This document shows positions 1-6,355 of a DNA stretch of 8,571 nucleotides, piece after piece. The notes beneath the pieces were generated by a model. It made no database searches, was not told the DNA's origin, and saw nothing but the letters and a program-made list of their open reading frames with translations. The position numbers and the translations under genes were made by a program. The stretch is from Lysinibacillus sp. (lineage in GTDB: Bacteria; Bacillota; Bacilli; Bacillales_A; Planococcaceae): assembly GCA_012735355.1 (NCBI GenBank), contig JAAYHP010000631.1, forward strand, positions 1 to 8,571. Direction: 5' to 3'. The first letter of the stretch is position 1; every line of letters starts with the position of its first letter.

Positions 1-311
1 AAGAGGGTACGACTCAAATTAAAACTACCCATGAAACTTTCTCAACAATACAAAACTCATTAGAAGAAATGGTAAATAATATTGTGAATGTTGTCGGAAA
101 TTTAACAAATATTGCTGCAGGTAGTCAAGAAATGAATAGTTCCATTCAAGAAATTGCAGCGATATCAGAAGAATCTGCAGCAGGTGTAGAAGAAACAACA
201 GCTGCAACAGAACAAACGAATAGCGCAATGGAGGAAATCGCGGCAAGTTCGGAGCAATTGGCAGCTCTGGCTGAAGAATTACATGAAATGGTTCAACAAT
301 TTAAACTATAA
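1..311 (+). CDS. Methyl-accepting chemotaxis protein, C-terminal fragment (cut by left edge)
   Basis: The reading frame is open from base 3 and ends at TAA 309-311, giving the last 102 residues of a chemoreceptor. It holds the C-terminal descending helix of the cytoplasmic MA signalling domain, with Ala/Glu/Ser-rich heptads ([20 protein letters not shown]) of the kind that carry methylated or deamidated Glu/Gln sites. It aligns without gaps to residues 482-583 of the complete MCP at 1493-3244; I count 17 differences in 102 (about 83% identity). Like that protein it ends in FKL and lacks a tethering pentapeptide for CheR. The sensor domain, membrane segments and kinase-contact tip lie outside the window, so its ligand cannot be guessed. 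An apparent ATG at base 69 is an internal Met, not a start. A terminator follows directly. Confidence 0.93.
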   Translation, partial: EGTTQIKTTHETFSTIQNSLEEMVNNIVNVVGNLTNIAAGSQEMNSSIQEIAAISEESAAGVEETTAATEQTNSAMEEIAASSEQLAALAEELHEMVQQFKL

Positions 312-317
312 AGTGTT

Positions 318-350
318 GCAGCCCGGATGTTGTTATATCGGGCTGCTTTT
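318..350 (+). terminator. Intrinsic terminator after the first MCP gene
   Basis: A perfect 8-bp GC-rich inverted repeat, GCAGCCCG (318-325) with CGGGCTGC (339-346), encloses a 13-nt loop and is followed by TTTTAT. It starts 7 nt after the MCP stop codon. It separates this gene from the EAL/MCP pair downstream. Confidence 0.88.
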
Positions 351-660
351 ATATTGAATTCTCTATACTTAAATAAATAACACATGGACTTTATTGTTCG
401 GAAAATATTACTTTACGATATAAATATTGTCGAAAAACTCACTTCCTCATATGAATCATTCTTAACTTTCTCACTTTATAAAACTATTATTGATTAAATT
501 ACTTAACAGTAATAGAATTAACTCATATATGTAATTTATTTACAACTATTAATTTAAAACTTTATAAAAATACCTTTTTATATAAAAGATGAAAGGTTCT
601 AATAGACTGAGTTGTTATAGGAGTAAAAAATATTTTTGCTAAAGGGGATAACCGGAAAAG
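351..660. other. AT-rich intergenic region upstream of the EAL gene
   Basis: About 310 bp with no supportable gene on either strand; stops are dense in all frames. It must hold the promoter of the EAL gene. A weak sigma-A-like pair can be drawn (TTGTTC 394-399, AT-rich -10 near 417-424), but in sequence this AT-rich that is not convincing. TATAAAAA (563-570) and TTTTTATA (575-582) form a perfect 8-bp A/T-only dyad around TACC, a possible operator or merely chance. A 17-codon ATG frame at 589-642 has no ribosome binding site and is not called. I see no c-di-GMP riboswitch signature. Confidence 0.6.
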
Positions 661-1428
661 GTGGTACCAAGGGGTAAGAAAGAGGGTAATTCAAAATTGT
701 TAAATATAAGAAAAATAATAAACGATGGCTTATTATACCATGAATATCAACCTCTTTTTAATATAAACAATAACGCTATATTTGCATATGAAGCTTTAAT
801 GAGAACAACTCCTCAGATTGATCCTCTAATGCTAATTAAAAGAGCAAGAGAGGAGGGAGTGCTATATGAACTAGATACAACCTCAATAAATAACGCCGTC
901 AAAGAGTATCCTAAAGATTATTTAGAAAAGAACTATTTTTTATTTATTAATATACTTCCATCGTCAATTATTCATAGTAATTTTGAAAAATTTATAAATA
1001 AACTATTAGACCAAAATCCCAATTTATTAGGGCGTGTAGTATTTGAAATAAGTGAAGATTTACTAGAACAACATATTTGGCGACAAAGTATCTTTTTGCA
1101 TCGTTTAGCTTTTTTGAAATCTCTAAATTTTGGTATTGCCTTTGATGATGTATCAATGAGTAGAGCAACATTGGAAAAAGTGGAATTATTAGCTCCAGAC
1201 TTTATTAAGTTAGATCACCATAATTCAAAAAATTTAACTTACTCACCAGTACAGCAACAGTTAATTTCCTTTTTTCTAGAATATACAAATGAAAAAATGA
1301 AGTTAGTTCTCGAGGGAATTGAAGCAAAGGAGGATTTATTGACTGCTAAAAAATTAGGAGTCAATTTAGTACAGGGTTACTACATATCAAAACCAAAACG
1401 GTTGAAGCAACAAAAAATAAATATGTAA
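661..1428 (+). CDS. Stand-alone EAL-domain protein, predicted c-di-GMP phosphodiesterase or sensor
   Basis: The 255-residue product is essentially one EAL domain, the fold that hydrolyses cyclic di-GMP to pGpG; there is no GGDEF, PAS or membrane segment, so it should be cytosolic. Family residues can be followed in order: EAL at 44-46 with R48, N97 in FINILP, E129 in FEIS, D162-D163, K183 in IKLD, E218 in EGIE and Q238 in QGYY. All core metal and catalytic positions therefore seem present. Loop 6 after the Asp pair reads DDVSMSRATL instead of the usual DDFGxGYSSL, so the conserved Gly residues of the dimer/metal loop are missing and activity may be weak or lost. The start is uncertain: GTG 661 has AAAGGGG 13 nt upstream; TTG 697 has AGAGGG 10 nt upstream and trims 12 residues. 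TAA at 649 rules out a longer form. ATA encodes about half of the Ile residues (11 of 22 by my count), and the gene is AT-richer than its neighbours. The MCP gene follows after 64 bp with no clear terminator, so the two may be cotranscribed. Confidence 0.85.
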   Translation: MVPRGKKEGNSKLLNIRKIINDGLLYHEYQPLFNINNNAIFAYEALMRTTPQIDPLMLIKRAREEGVLYELDTTSINNAVKEYPKDYLEKNYFLFINILPSSIIHSNFEKFINKLLDQNPNLLGRVVFEISEDLLEQHIWRQSIFLHRLAFLKSLNFGIAFDDVSMSRATLEKVELLAPDFIKLDHHNSKNLTYSPVQQQLISFFLEYTNEKMKLVLEGIEAKEDLLTAKKLGVNLVQGYYISKPKRLKQQKINM

Positions 1429-1479
1429 TAGTTCGTAGAATTTTTTAAAGTACTAGATTGAGAACTTTTTAATAGTAAA

Positions 1480-1486
1480 GGGGAGG
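1480..1486 (+). promoter_or_regulatory. Ribosome binding site deciding a TTG start
   Basis: GGGGAGG sits 6 nt before TTG 1493-1495. No ATG or GTG in this frame is as well placed, and the TTG opens a typical MCP N-terminus (basic residues, then the first membrane segment). Confidence 0.8.
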
Positions 1487-1492
1487 ATCCTT

Positions 1493-3244
1493 TTGATAAG
1501 GAAATTGAAATTTTCTACAATTAGGAAGAAATTAATAGCTATTTCATTAACAGTATTAATTATCCCGTTACTTATTTTAAGTAATGTTAGCTATTCCAAA
1601 AGCAAAGAAAGTTTAAGCGAGCTAGGGGAAACGAATTTACAAAATAGTGTTGAAATGACCATTGAAATGATTAATAGGTTTGCGCAACATGTAAATAATG
1701 GAGATATGACGTTAGAAACTGCACAGGAACATGTAAAAGAATCAATTTTAGGGGAATTAAGTGTTGATGGAACACGGCCAATTAATAAAAATATTGATTT
1801 AGGTGAAAATGGATATATTTTTATCTTAGACGAAAAAGGGACGTTTTTAGCTCATCCTAATTTAGAAGGGGAAAATATTTGGGACGATGAAGACACAAAT
1901 GGAGTAAAATATGTACAAGAAATAATTAAAGTTGGCCAAGCAGGTGGTGGATTTGTCTATTATGATTTTCCACTCATCAATAATGAAAATAGAATTGAAG
2001 AAAAGGTTGCCTACTCAAAAACAGATCCTCATTGGGGTTGGACAATCGGTGCGAGCACTTATATGATGGATTTTAATAAACCTGCAAATCAGATATTAAA
2101 TGTTAATTTAACTACATTATTAATTTCTTTCGTTGTCGGTTTTGTAGTCATCTGGATATTTGCTAATAAAGTAGCAAATCCAATTAAAATTGTTACTGAA
2201 CGGATGAAGTCTCTCGCCAATGCAGATTTAAGTCAAGAGCCATTGAGCATCAAATCTAAAGATGAAACGGGTCAATTGGCCATGGCAATGAATGAGATGC
2301 AGGAGAAGCTAAAAACAATCATTCATGAAATTGCGAGGGATTCTGAAATTATTTCTAGTAGTAGTGAGGAATTATCTCAATCTGCTAACGAAGTGAAGTT
2401 AGGGGCTCAACAAGTTGTTACAACGATGGAAGAATTGGCACAAGGAGCTGAAAAACAAGCAGATAATGCGACTGAATTATCTTCCATTGCAATGAATTTT
2501 GCAGCTACTTCACAGGAGGCAAGTGAGTACGGAGAACATGTACAGCAATCGGCCAATGATATTTTAAGCTTAACAAATGAGGGAAGTCATTTAATGGAAT
2601 CTTCCGCGAAACAAATGCAAACAATAGATTATATTGTCCGTGATTCAGTCGATAAAGTGAGCCATCTTCATACGCAAGTACAAGAAATTTCTAAATTAGT
2701 AACTGTGATAAAAGAAATTGCGGAACAAACAAATTTATTATCGTTGAATGCTGCCATTGAAGCGGCTAGAGCAGGGGAACATGGTAAAGGATTTGCTGTA
2801 GTGGCAGACGAAGTTCGAAAACTTGCAGAACAGGTGGCATTCTCTGTAACAGACATTACAAATATCGTAACGAATATTCAACAAGAATTTAACGTTGTGA
2901 CTGACGCATTGCAAAAAGGGTATAAAGAAGTGGAAGAAGGATCGAGTCAAATTAAAACAACCCACGAAACATTTACAATGATTCAAAATTCATTAAAAAA
3001 TATGGTAGATAGTATTGTAAATGTAGTAAATAATTTGTCCAATATTGCCTCAGGTAGCCAGGAAATGAACAGTTCTATTCAAGAGATAGCGGCAATTTCT
3101 GAAGAAGCAGCAGCTGGGGTTGAAGAAACAACTGCAGCAACAGAACAGGCGAATAGCGCTATGGAGGAAATTGCAGCCAGCTCTGAACAACTAGCAGCTC
3201 TAGCAGAAGAGTTAAATGAAATAGTAAGGAAATTCAAGTTATAA
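1493..3244 (+). CDS. Methyl-accepting chemotaxis protein with single Cache sensor, HAMP and MA domains
   Basis: Complete 583-residue transmembrane chemoreceptor that would control the CheA kinase through CheW/CheV. Layout: basic N-terminus; membrane segment about 14-31; extracellular sensor about 35-200 of single-Cache type, with the hallmarks [19 protein letters not shown] (104-122) and a late strand [11 protein letters not shown] (178-188); membrane segment about 205-224; HAMP about 222-278 with P230 and the D257-E258 pair; MA signalling domain about 290-583. The kinase-contact hairpin tip is near canonical: [20 protein letters not shown] (408-427) followed by [17 protein letters not shown]. 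Methylation-type heptads occur near 530-560. The protein ends in FKL with no NWETF-like tether. Cache domains of this type often bind small organic acids, but the ligand here is unknown. The start is TTG with a strong RBS. I see no sigma-D consensus in the 64-bp gap upstream, so expression may come from the EAL promoter. Confidence 0.95.
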   Translation: MIRKLKFSTIRKKLIAISLTVLIIPLLILSNVSYSKSKESLSELGETNLQNSVEMTIEMINRFAQHVNNGDMTLETAQEHVKESILGELSVDGTRPINKNIDLGENGYIFILDEKGTFLAHPNLEGENIWDDEDTNGVKYVQEIIKVGQAGGGFVYYDFPLINNENRIEEKVAYSKTDPHWGWTIGASTYMMDFNKPANQILNVNLTTLLISFVVGFVVIWIFANKVANPIKIVTERMKSLANADLSQEPLSIKSKDETGQLAMAMNEMQEKLKTIIHEIARDSEIISSSSEELSQSANEVKLGAQQVVTTMEELAQGAEKQADNATELSSIAMNFAATSQEASEYGEHVQQSANDILSLTNEGSHLMESSAKQMQTIDYIVRDSVDKVSHLHTQVQEISKLVTVIKEIAEQTNLLSLNAAIEAARAGEHGKGFAVVADEVRKLAEQVAFSVTDITNIVTNIQQEFNVVTDALQKGYKEVEEGSSQIKTTHETFTMIQNSLKNMVDSIVNVVNNLSNIASGSQEMNSSIQEIAAISEEAAAGVEETTAATEQANSAMEEIAASSEQLAALAEELNEIVRKFKL

Positions 3245-3250
3245 GACGCG

Positions 3251-3296
3251 GGGACTTTCTAATGGGAATACTGTTTTCCCAGGAAAGTCCCTTTAT
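3251..3296 (+). terminator. Strong intrinsic terminator after the Cache MCP gene
   Basis: GGGACTTTCT (3251-3260) pairs with GGAAAGTCCC (3282-3291), with one G-T wobble. Inside it TGGGAA (3263-3268) pairs with TTCCCA (3276-3281), leaving a 7-nt loop and a 2-nt bulge. TTTATATAT follows on the plus strand. The atoE gene converges on it from the right, but the minus-strand side has no T-tract, so it should mainly stop plus-strand transcription. Confidence 0.87.
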
Positions 3297-3308
3297 ATAT
3301 CCGTCCAA

Positions 3309-4622
3309 TTAAAATACTAAAAATCCGATGCTAATAATAATACCGGTAAATAAAAGTACAAATACGCAGAATCCCATAATATCCTTTGCTTTTAATCCTG
3401 CAATATCTAAAGCTGGTAATGCCCAGAAGGGTTGAATCATATATGTCCAAGCATCTCCCCAAGCAATGGCCATGGCTGTTTTTGCATAATCAGCTCCTAA
3501 TGTTTGGGCTGCTTCTAACATAATCGGAGCCTGTACTGCCCATTGTCCACCACCAGACGGAATAAAGAAGTTGACTAAACCTGCAGAGTAAAACGTGAAT
3601 AAATAGAATGTTGTGTCATTGGAAATCGCAATAAACCATTCAGAAAATACTGCTGCAAGTCCTGAATATTGCATCATTCCCATGATTCCAGCGTAAAACG
3701 GAAATTGGAATACAATTCCGCCTGCTGTTTTTATTGCATTTTGAGTGGCGGCTAAGAAACGTTGGGGCGTTCCATGTAATATGATTCCGAGAATAATAAA
3801 GATCGTATTGACGATGTTTAAATCAAGGGCAAAACCTTTCGTTGCAAAATGATAAATGAGATAAGTTAATCCAATAAGGCCAATGAAAACGGTTAAAATA
3901 TAGCTTCTTTCTGACCATGAGGCGAATGTTTTTTCAGGAGGAGGAAGTTTTTGTTCTTCATCCACTAAAAGGGTTGGATCTACTTCCACTGTTTCTTCTT
4001 CTCTAGGCATCATCCAACGATTGAAGAATGGTAACGTGATAAGAATAACGATGACGATAAATAAATTATATGGAGTAAAAAGTGTGTCAGAAGTAGGGAT
4101 CACTCCCATAATATCTTGGAATGGATGTCCTTCTGTTGCTACAGATAGAGGGATGGAACCTGCTAAACCACCATGCCAAATCATAAATCCAGAATAAGCA
4201 CTTGCGATTAATAAGCGATAGTCGACCTTTTTAACATGTCTAGCAATTTCCTTTGCAAAGATAGCACCAATGACTAATCCAAATCCCCAGTTAATCCAAC
4301 AAGCAACTAAAGATACAAATGTTACGATGATGATAGCCATTCCTGGTGTTTTAATTCTCCGAGCAATGGAAGATAAAAACTTTTTAAATAATGGACTATG
4401 AGCTAATACGTGACCTGCAGTAAGTACAATAACCATCTGCATTGTAAACGCCAACAATCCCCAGAAGCCATTTCCCCAATAAATAACCATATCTAATGGG
4501 GTAGATTCTGTAAATCCGACTCCGAGTAATACAACGAGCACGGTTAATATAGCGACGAAAATATATGGATCGGGCAAATATTTTTCCATAATAGTGTTAG
4601 ATAATCTCGTTAAAAATTTCAT
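3309..4622 (-). CDS. atoE: AtoE-type short-chain fatty acid transporter
   Basis: A 437-residue polytopic inner-membrane protein of the short-chain fatty acid transporter family; E. coli AtoE (440 aa), linked to acetoacetate and butyrate use, is the reference. Visible family motifs, numbered from the ATG: MIWHGGLAGSIPL (147-159), the Gly-rich PSGGGQWAVQAP (355-366) and WGDAWTYMIQPFWALP (388-403). There are several hydrophobic spans on each side of a charged cytoplasmic loop (EEETVEVDPTLLVDEEQK, about 208-225). I chose ATG 4620-4622 because GGGAGG (4631-4636) lies 8 nt upstream; the longer GTG start at 4631 overlaps that RBS and would add only three residues. No CoA-transferase or thiolase genes (atoDAB) flank it, so it stands alone and its substrate is inferred from the family only. 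Its leader contains dyads described separately. Confidence 0.92.
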   Translation of the reverse strand: MKFLTRLSNTIMEKYLPDPYIFVAILTVLVVLLGVGFTESTPLDMVIYWGNGFWGLLAFTMQMVIVLTAGHVLAHSPLFKKFLSSIARRIKTPGMAIIIVTFVSLVACWINWGFGLVIGAIFAKEIARHVKKVDYRLLIASAYSGFMIWHGGLAGSIPLSVATEGHPFQDIMGVIPTSDTLFTPYNLFIVIVILITLPFFNRWMMPREEETVEVDPTLLVDEEQKLPPPEKTFASWSERSYILTVFIGLIGLTYLIYHFATKGFALDLNIVNTIFIILGIILHGTPQRFLAATQNAIKTAGGIVFQFPFYAGIMGMMQYSGLAAVFSEWFIAISNDTTFYLFTFYSAGLVNFFIPSGGGQWAVQAPIMLEAAQTLGADYAKTAMAIAWGDAWTYMIQPFWALPALDIAGLKAKDIMGFCVFVLLFTGIIISIGFLVF

Positions 4623-4630
4623 ATTATTCA

Positions 4631-4636
4631 CCTCCC
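4631..4636 (-). promoter_or_regulatory. Ribosome binding site of atoE, placing the start at 4622
   Basis: On the minus strand GGGAGG is followed by TGAATAAT and then ATG. The alternative GTG codon (4629-4631) shares its first G with this motif, so it cannot be the initiator used with this site. Confidence 0.8.
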
Positions 4637-4670
4637 ATACCTTTTGTTATTCAAAAGATACGAAAGGTAT
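4637..4670 (-). repeat. Nested dyad in the atoE leader next to the RBS
   Basis: ATACCTTT (4637-4644) and AAAGGTAT (4663-4670) form a perfect 8-bp inverted repeat. Inside it, CTTTTG (4641-4646) and CAAAAG (4652-4657) form a second perfect dyad that uses some of the same bases, so the two hairpins exclude each other. The outer arm abuts the atoE RBS. This could be an operator or a leader RNA structure that affects translation; both are inference. Confidence 0.5.
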
Positions 4671-4738
4671 TGAATAAATATGAATAGGTAAGAAAAGATT
4701 TTTATAAATAATAATGGAGAAAAAAGAATTTTATTGAT

Positions 4739-4777
4739 ATAAAAAAGCTTATCAGAAAGGGAAATCATGATTAGCTT
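4739..4777 (-). terminator. Terminator-like hairpin between tadA and atoE
   Basis: Read on the minus strand, AAGCTAATCA (4768-4777) pairs with TGATAAGCTT (4745-4754) in 9 of 10 positions around a 13-nt loop, and the stem runs into six T residues. The plus-strand side has no T-run. It may be the real end of the tadA transcript. If the atoE promoter lies upstream of it, it would act as a leader terminator about 117 nt before the atoE start. Confidence 0.55.
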
Positions 4778-4907
4778 AAATTTAAAGAATCGTGTATTTT
4801 AATACAATTTTTGCATCATTAAGGAGAATGTTATAAAAGTAGATTTGTTTAATGAGGATATTTTTAATTGTAAAATTGAACTAGGGTGGGGATTTTCAAA
4901 AATTGAT

Positions 4908-4941
4908 GAAATAAAGGGGTGGTGAGCATATTACACCCCTT
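4908..4941 (-). terminator. Possible terminator of tadA
   Basis: Read on the minus strand, AAGGGGTG (4934-4941) pairs perfectly with CACCCCTT (4914-4921) around a 12-nt loop and is followed by TATTTC. It lies 57 nt after the tadA stop. The stem is good but the T-tract is short and interrupted, so it may be inefficient and backed up by the hairpin at 4739-4777. Confidence 0.5.
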
Positions 4942-4998
4942 AAAAGCAATGTATGTGTAGATAAGCATATAAAAGAGAAACAATTTCTTCAGAACCTT

Positions 4999-5493
<495 letters not shown>

Positions 5494-5502
5494 TTAACAT
5501 TG

Positions 5503-5511
5503 AGTGTATCA
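5503..5511 (-). promoter_or_regulatory. Candidate extended -10 of the tadA promoter
   Basis: On the minus strand TGATACACT gives an extended -10 (TGn plus TACACT, four of six consensus bases) shortly before the tadA RBS. No good -35 is present at the usual spacing, which an extended -10 can tolerate. Weak evidence. Confidence 0.3.
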
Positions 5512-5612
5512 TGAAATAATGTTCGAATCATCTTTCATCATTTCTTTACAAAACTTTTGAAGCTAGTTAATAGTTTTTTCAAAACGGTCACAACCCCCTT
5601 TTAATTATCCGA

Positions 5613-5618
5613 TATAAT
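5613..5618 (+). promoter_or_regulatory. Candidate -10 box of the LOG-family gene
   Basis: A consensus TATAAT lies 33 bp before the chosen start. No sigma-A -35 is recognisable at 16-18 bp spacing. The overlapping CCGATAT (5609-5615) resembles a sigma-D -10, but no TAAA -35 is found 15 bp upstream. Confidence 0.42.
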
Positions 5619-5630
5619 AAAAGAAAAAAA

Positions 5631-5638
5631 GAGAAGGT
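5631..5638 (+). promoter_or_regulatory. Ribosome binding site deciding the LOG-family start
   Basis: GAGAAGGT lies 7 nt before TTG 5646. The upstream in-frame GTG (5637) falls inside this site and so is unlikely to be the initiator. Confidence 0.65.
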
Positions 5639-5645
5639 GACATTT

Positions 5646-6209
5646 TTGCGTGTAGCAGTTTATTGTGGGTCATCAGTAGGAAAGTCGGAAATTTATGCTG
5701 AAAAGGCAATTGAATTAGGGAACGCTATTGCACAAAAAGGATATGGCCTTGTTTTTGGTGGTTCTTCCTATGGATTAATGGGGAAAGTGGCAGATGCGGT
5801 GCTTTCACAGGGCGGAGAAGTGATTGGAGTTATGCCAAAGCATTTAATGAGCAAAGAAAAAGTTCATAGCAAATTAACTAAACTGTATATCGTGGATTCC
5901 ATGCATGAAAGAAAGAAGAAAATGGTAGACCTTTCTGATGGCTTTATTGCTTTTCCCGGTGGCTGTGGAACTTTGGATGAATATTTTGAAGCTTTCACTT
6001 GGGCTCAAATCGGTTTACATGCAAAACCTGTCATTTTATATAATGTGAATGGATTTTATGACGCATTGATTTTACATTTTAATAAAATGATAGAAGAAGG
6101 ATTTCTGCGAGAGGGTCAACAAAGTTTGCTAAGAGTAGCTACAACGCTAGATGAATTGTTCTCTTTATTGGAGGCGCAACAAGGGCCGATAATAAGGAAA
6201 AGTATATAA
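5646..6209 (+). CDS. LOG-family nucleotide phosphoribohydrolase-like protein (YvdD/TIGR00730 type)
   Basis: A 187-residue cytosolic Rossmann-like protein of the LOG family, once called lysine decarboxylase-like. Characterised members cleave cytokinin or purine nucleoside monophosphates to free base and ribose 5-phosphate. Motifs numbered from the TTG: N-terminal strand VAVYCGSS (3-10), GGSSYGLMG (38-46), IGVMP (60-64), MHERK (86-90) and the signature PGGCGTLDE (104-112) that forms the phosphate and active site. Length matches B. subtilis YvdD. TTG 5646 gives the normal family N-terminus (MRVAVYCGSS) and a properly spaced RBS; starting at GTG 5637 would add three residues and overlap the RBS. 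It is divergent from tadA across about 160 bp and ends at a strong terminator, so it is probably monocistronic and unrelated to the next operon. Confidence 0.9.
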   Translation: MRVAVYCGSSVGKSEIYAEKAIELGNAIAQKGYGLVFGGSSYGLMGKVADAVLSQGGEVIGVMPKHLMSKEKVHSKLTKLYIVDSMHERKKKMVDLSDGFIAFPGGCGTLDEYFEAFTWAQIGLHAKPVILYNVNGFYDALILHFNKMIEEGFLREGQQSLLRVATTLDELFSLLEAQQGPIIRKSI

Positions 6210-6225
6210 GGCTAGGATAAAAAGT

Positions 6226-6267
6226 AAAAACTCATCATTTTCTCTTTAATGAAGATGATGAGTTTTT
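6226..6267 (+). terminator. Strong intrinsic terminator after the LOG-family gene
   Basis: A stem of 17 pairs: 6226-6242 with 6251-6267, the outer 13 perfect (core CTCATCAT/ATGATGAG), with an 8-nt loop. A-run and T-run flank the stem. Because the A/T arms are symmetric, it could also work on the minus strand. It isolates the LOG gene from the operon that begins at 6356. Confidence 0.87.
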
Positions 6268-6318
6268 GCATGGAGTTCAAATAAAAGATAAATTTTTTGG
6301 AAATTTCAACCGATTGTA

Positions 6319-6327
6319 TGAGATAAT
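6319..6327 (+). promoter_or_regulatory. Candidate extended -10 for the Csm6-like operon
   Basis: TGA followed by GATAAT resembles an extended -10, 28 bp before the ATG at 6356. The best -35 (TTGGAA, 6297-6302) is at a long 19-bp spacing. Some promoter is expected here because a strong terminator lies just upstream. Confidence 0.3.
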
Positions 6328-6355
6328 TTTAAATGAGTGAGAGGAGTGAAACGTA

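Larger units (their letters stand above)
4623..4998. other. 376-bp non-coding gap between atoE and tadA
   Basis: It holds the atoE RBS, the nested dyad and two hairpins listed separately. It should also hold the atoE promoter, but I find no convincing -35/-10 pair on the minus strand. A plus-strand frame open from 4803 to TGA 4923-4925 (40 codons) lacks an ATG and a properly spaced RBS and is not called as a gene. Confidence 0.6.

Noticed and set aside
25..246. Minus-strand Leu-rich frame opposite the first MCP fragment
   Set aside because: Its hydrophobic look is the reverse complement of the Glu/Ala/Gln-rich MCP helix.
589..642. 17-codon ATG frame upstream of the EAL gene
   Set aside because: No ribosome binding site and no recognisable peptide; expected by chance.
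1429..1492. Possible terminator or sigma-D promoter between the EAL gene and the MCP gene
   Set aside because: Only a 5-bp A/T-rich stem (AAAGT/ACTTT) can be drawn and no GCCGATAA-like -10 is present.
2668..2986. Minus-strand frames inside the MCP signalling domain
   Set aside because: Antisense shadows of a canonical MA domain; no RBS and no family resemblance.
4803..4925. Open plus-strand frame of 40 codons in the atoE-tadA gap ending KIDEIKGW
   Set aside because: It has no ATG; its only usable start is TTG at 4845 without a spaced RBS. AAGGAG at 4821 points to ATG 4828, which meets a stop after one further codon. The frame is short enough to be chance, though a decayed gene remnant is possible.
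5646..6209. LOG-family protein as a component of the putative defence operon, since related SLOG folds occur in nucleotide-signal immunity
   Set aside because: It has the ordinary YvdD-type sequence and a strong terminator separates it from the Csm6-like genes.
6268..6355. Search for CRISPR repeats or a leader next to the Csm6-like operon
   Set aside because: No repeated unit with spacers is visible here or elsewhere in the window.
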